5,369 nt of DNA from Aquirhabdus sp. GTDB lineage: Bacteria; Pseudomonadota; Gammaproteobacteria; Pseudomonadales; Moraxellaceae. Positions 4,530 to 5,369 of the stretch are shown here, piece by piece. The translations under genes were made by a program, and so were the position numbers. The stretch spans positions 1 through 5,369 of the forward strand of contig JASLJP010000300.1 in the NCBI GenBank assembly GCA_030152425.1, in the 5' to 3' direction. Every line of letters begins with the position of its first letter. Position 1 is the first letter of the stretch. Under the pieces are notes generated by a model. It worked only from the letters and a program-made list of their open reading frames with translations. It was not told the origin of the DNA and made no database searches.

Positions 4530-5369
4530 ATGAAAAAAATTCTCGGTACCTATGGCAACCCACGTCAACATTGGGTGGGCGATGGCTTTCCGGTACGCTC
4601 ACTGTTTTCCTATAACACCTTTGGCAAAGAGATGAGCCCGTTTCTGCTGCTCGACTATGCCGGTCCGACCGAGTTTAGCCCCACCACCGCACGGCGCGGC
4701 GTTGGCCAGCATCCACACCGTGGTTTTGAGACCGTGACCATCGTCTATCAGGGTGAGGTCGAACATCGTGACTCCAGTGGCGGTGGCGGCGTGATTGGTG
4801 CGGGTGATGTGCAGTGGATGACCGCAGGGAGTGGCATTATTCATGAAGAGTTCCACTCGACTGAATATGCCAAAACCGGCGGGGCATTTGAGATGGTGCA
4901 GTTGTGGGTTAATTTGCCTGCCAAAGACAAAATGACCCCTGCCCACTATCAAGCCATCACCAATGCGCAGATCCCAGTGGCGGAGCTGCCAGATGCTGCA
5001 GGCACGCTGCGTGTCATCGCGGGTAGCTATGCGGGCCATACGGGTGCGGCGCAAACCTACTCGCCGATCAATGTCTGGGACGTCAAACTTCTTGCGGGCA
5101 AACGTATAGACTTGCGCGTTGAGGAAGGCCATACCGCTGCGGTCGTCGTGCTGCATGGCACCGTGCAGGTGAATGGCGAGGCCATCGCCCGTGATGCGCA
5201 GGTCGTCATGCTGGATCAGGTCGGTCGTGACTTTACCGTCGAGGCCAATGGTGATGCCGTGTTTCTGATCCTGAGCGGTGAGCCGCTGAATGAGCCAATC
5301 GAAGGCTACGGCCCCTTTGTCATGAATACCGCTGCCCAGATTCATGAAGCCATCGAAGACTTCAATAGC
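4530..5369 (+). CDS. Pirin family protein (3' end cut by window)
   Basis: The frame is open from ATG 4530 to the last base, giving 280 residues without a stop. Pirins are cytoplasmic bicupin proteins; bacterial members have been linked to quercetin dioxygenase activity or metabolic regulation, and the role here is unknown. The N-terminal cupin carries the pirin signature GQHPHRGFETVTIVYQGEVE (59-78) and the second cupin motif GSGIIHEEF (100-108). The four metal ligands are expected to be His61, His63, His105 and Glu107, matching the HxH...HxE set of human pirin and E. coli YhhW. The C-terminal cupin (about 160-250) has weaker conservation, as is usual. GEPLNEPIEGYGPFVMNT (250-267) followed by a helix with EDFNS is the typical end of the longer, roughly 285-290-residue pirins, so probably only a few residues are missing. 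The strong ribosome binding site supports the start. It is divergent from ppc. Confidence 0.95.
   Translation, partial: MKKILGTYGNPRQHWVGDGFPVRSLFSYNTFGKEMSPFLLLDYAGPTEFSPTTARRGVGQHPHRGFETVTIVYQGEVEHRDSSGGGGVIGAGDVQWMTAGSGIIHEEFHSTEYAKTGGAFEMVQLWVNLPAKDKMTPAHYQAITNAQIPVAELPDAAGTLRVIAGSYAGHTGAAQTYSPINVWDVKLLAGKRIDLRVEEGHTAAVVVLHGTVQVNGEAIARDAQVVMLDQVGRDFTVEANGDAVFLILSGEPLNEPIEGYGPFVMNTAAQIHEAIEDFNS

Noticed and set aside
4599..5345. A 248-codon minus-strand open frame opposite pirin
   Set aside because: The plus-strand frame is unmistakably pirin with all four metal ligands. The antisense product is a mirror of its codon bias, with no ribosome binding site evidence.

Overview
The window reads as ordinary chromosomal DNA of moderately high GC content from a Gram-negative proteobacterium, most likely a gammaproteobacterium. 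The PEP carboxylase, the gammaproteobacterial-style tRNA-Glu with an encoded CCA end and the pirin sequence all fit this; placing it in Pseudomonadales/Moraxellaceae is only a guess. No mobile element, integrase, CRISPR array or phage gene is visible.

Layout from left to right. Positions 1-267 hold the C-terminal end of a GNAT acetyltransferase (+), cut by the window edge, whose tail resembles the AAC(2')-I aminoglycoside acetyltransferase family. Positions 268-557 carry no convincing intact gene: there is a disrupted coding-like stretch on the minus strand (272-438), followed by a probable promoter. Positions 558-1196 encode an unrecognised exported protein (+) with a clear signal peptide and a C-terminal membrane anchor. 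A stable-RNA-type promoter then drives a single tRNA-Glu(UUC) gene (1355-1430), followed by a strong symmetrical terminator (1464-1499). That terminator also closes the convergent ppc gene (4226-1518, minus), an intact PEP carboxylase of 902 residues with catalytic and allosteric residues conserved. A 303-bp divergent intergenic region (4227-4529) holds the probable ppc promoter, a perfect 16-bp palindrome, a candidate promoter for the next gene and an RNA-hairpin-prone leader. A pirin-family gene (+) starts at 4530 and runs off the right edge without a stop.

The genes do not form one operon or an obvious pathway. ppc replenishes oxaloacetate for the TCA cycle, the tRNA serves translation, pirin is a metal-binding cupin of uncertain role, and the two left-hand genes look independent. 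I see no complete undescribed multi-gene system. The most worthwhile leads are the orphan exported protein, the 16-bp palindrome between ppc and pirin, the pirin leader with two mutually exclusive pairings, and the decayed or misread frame at 272-438.
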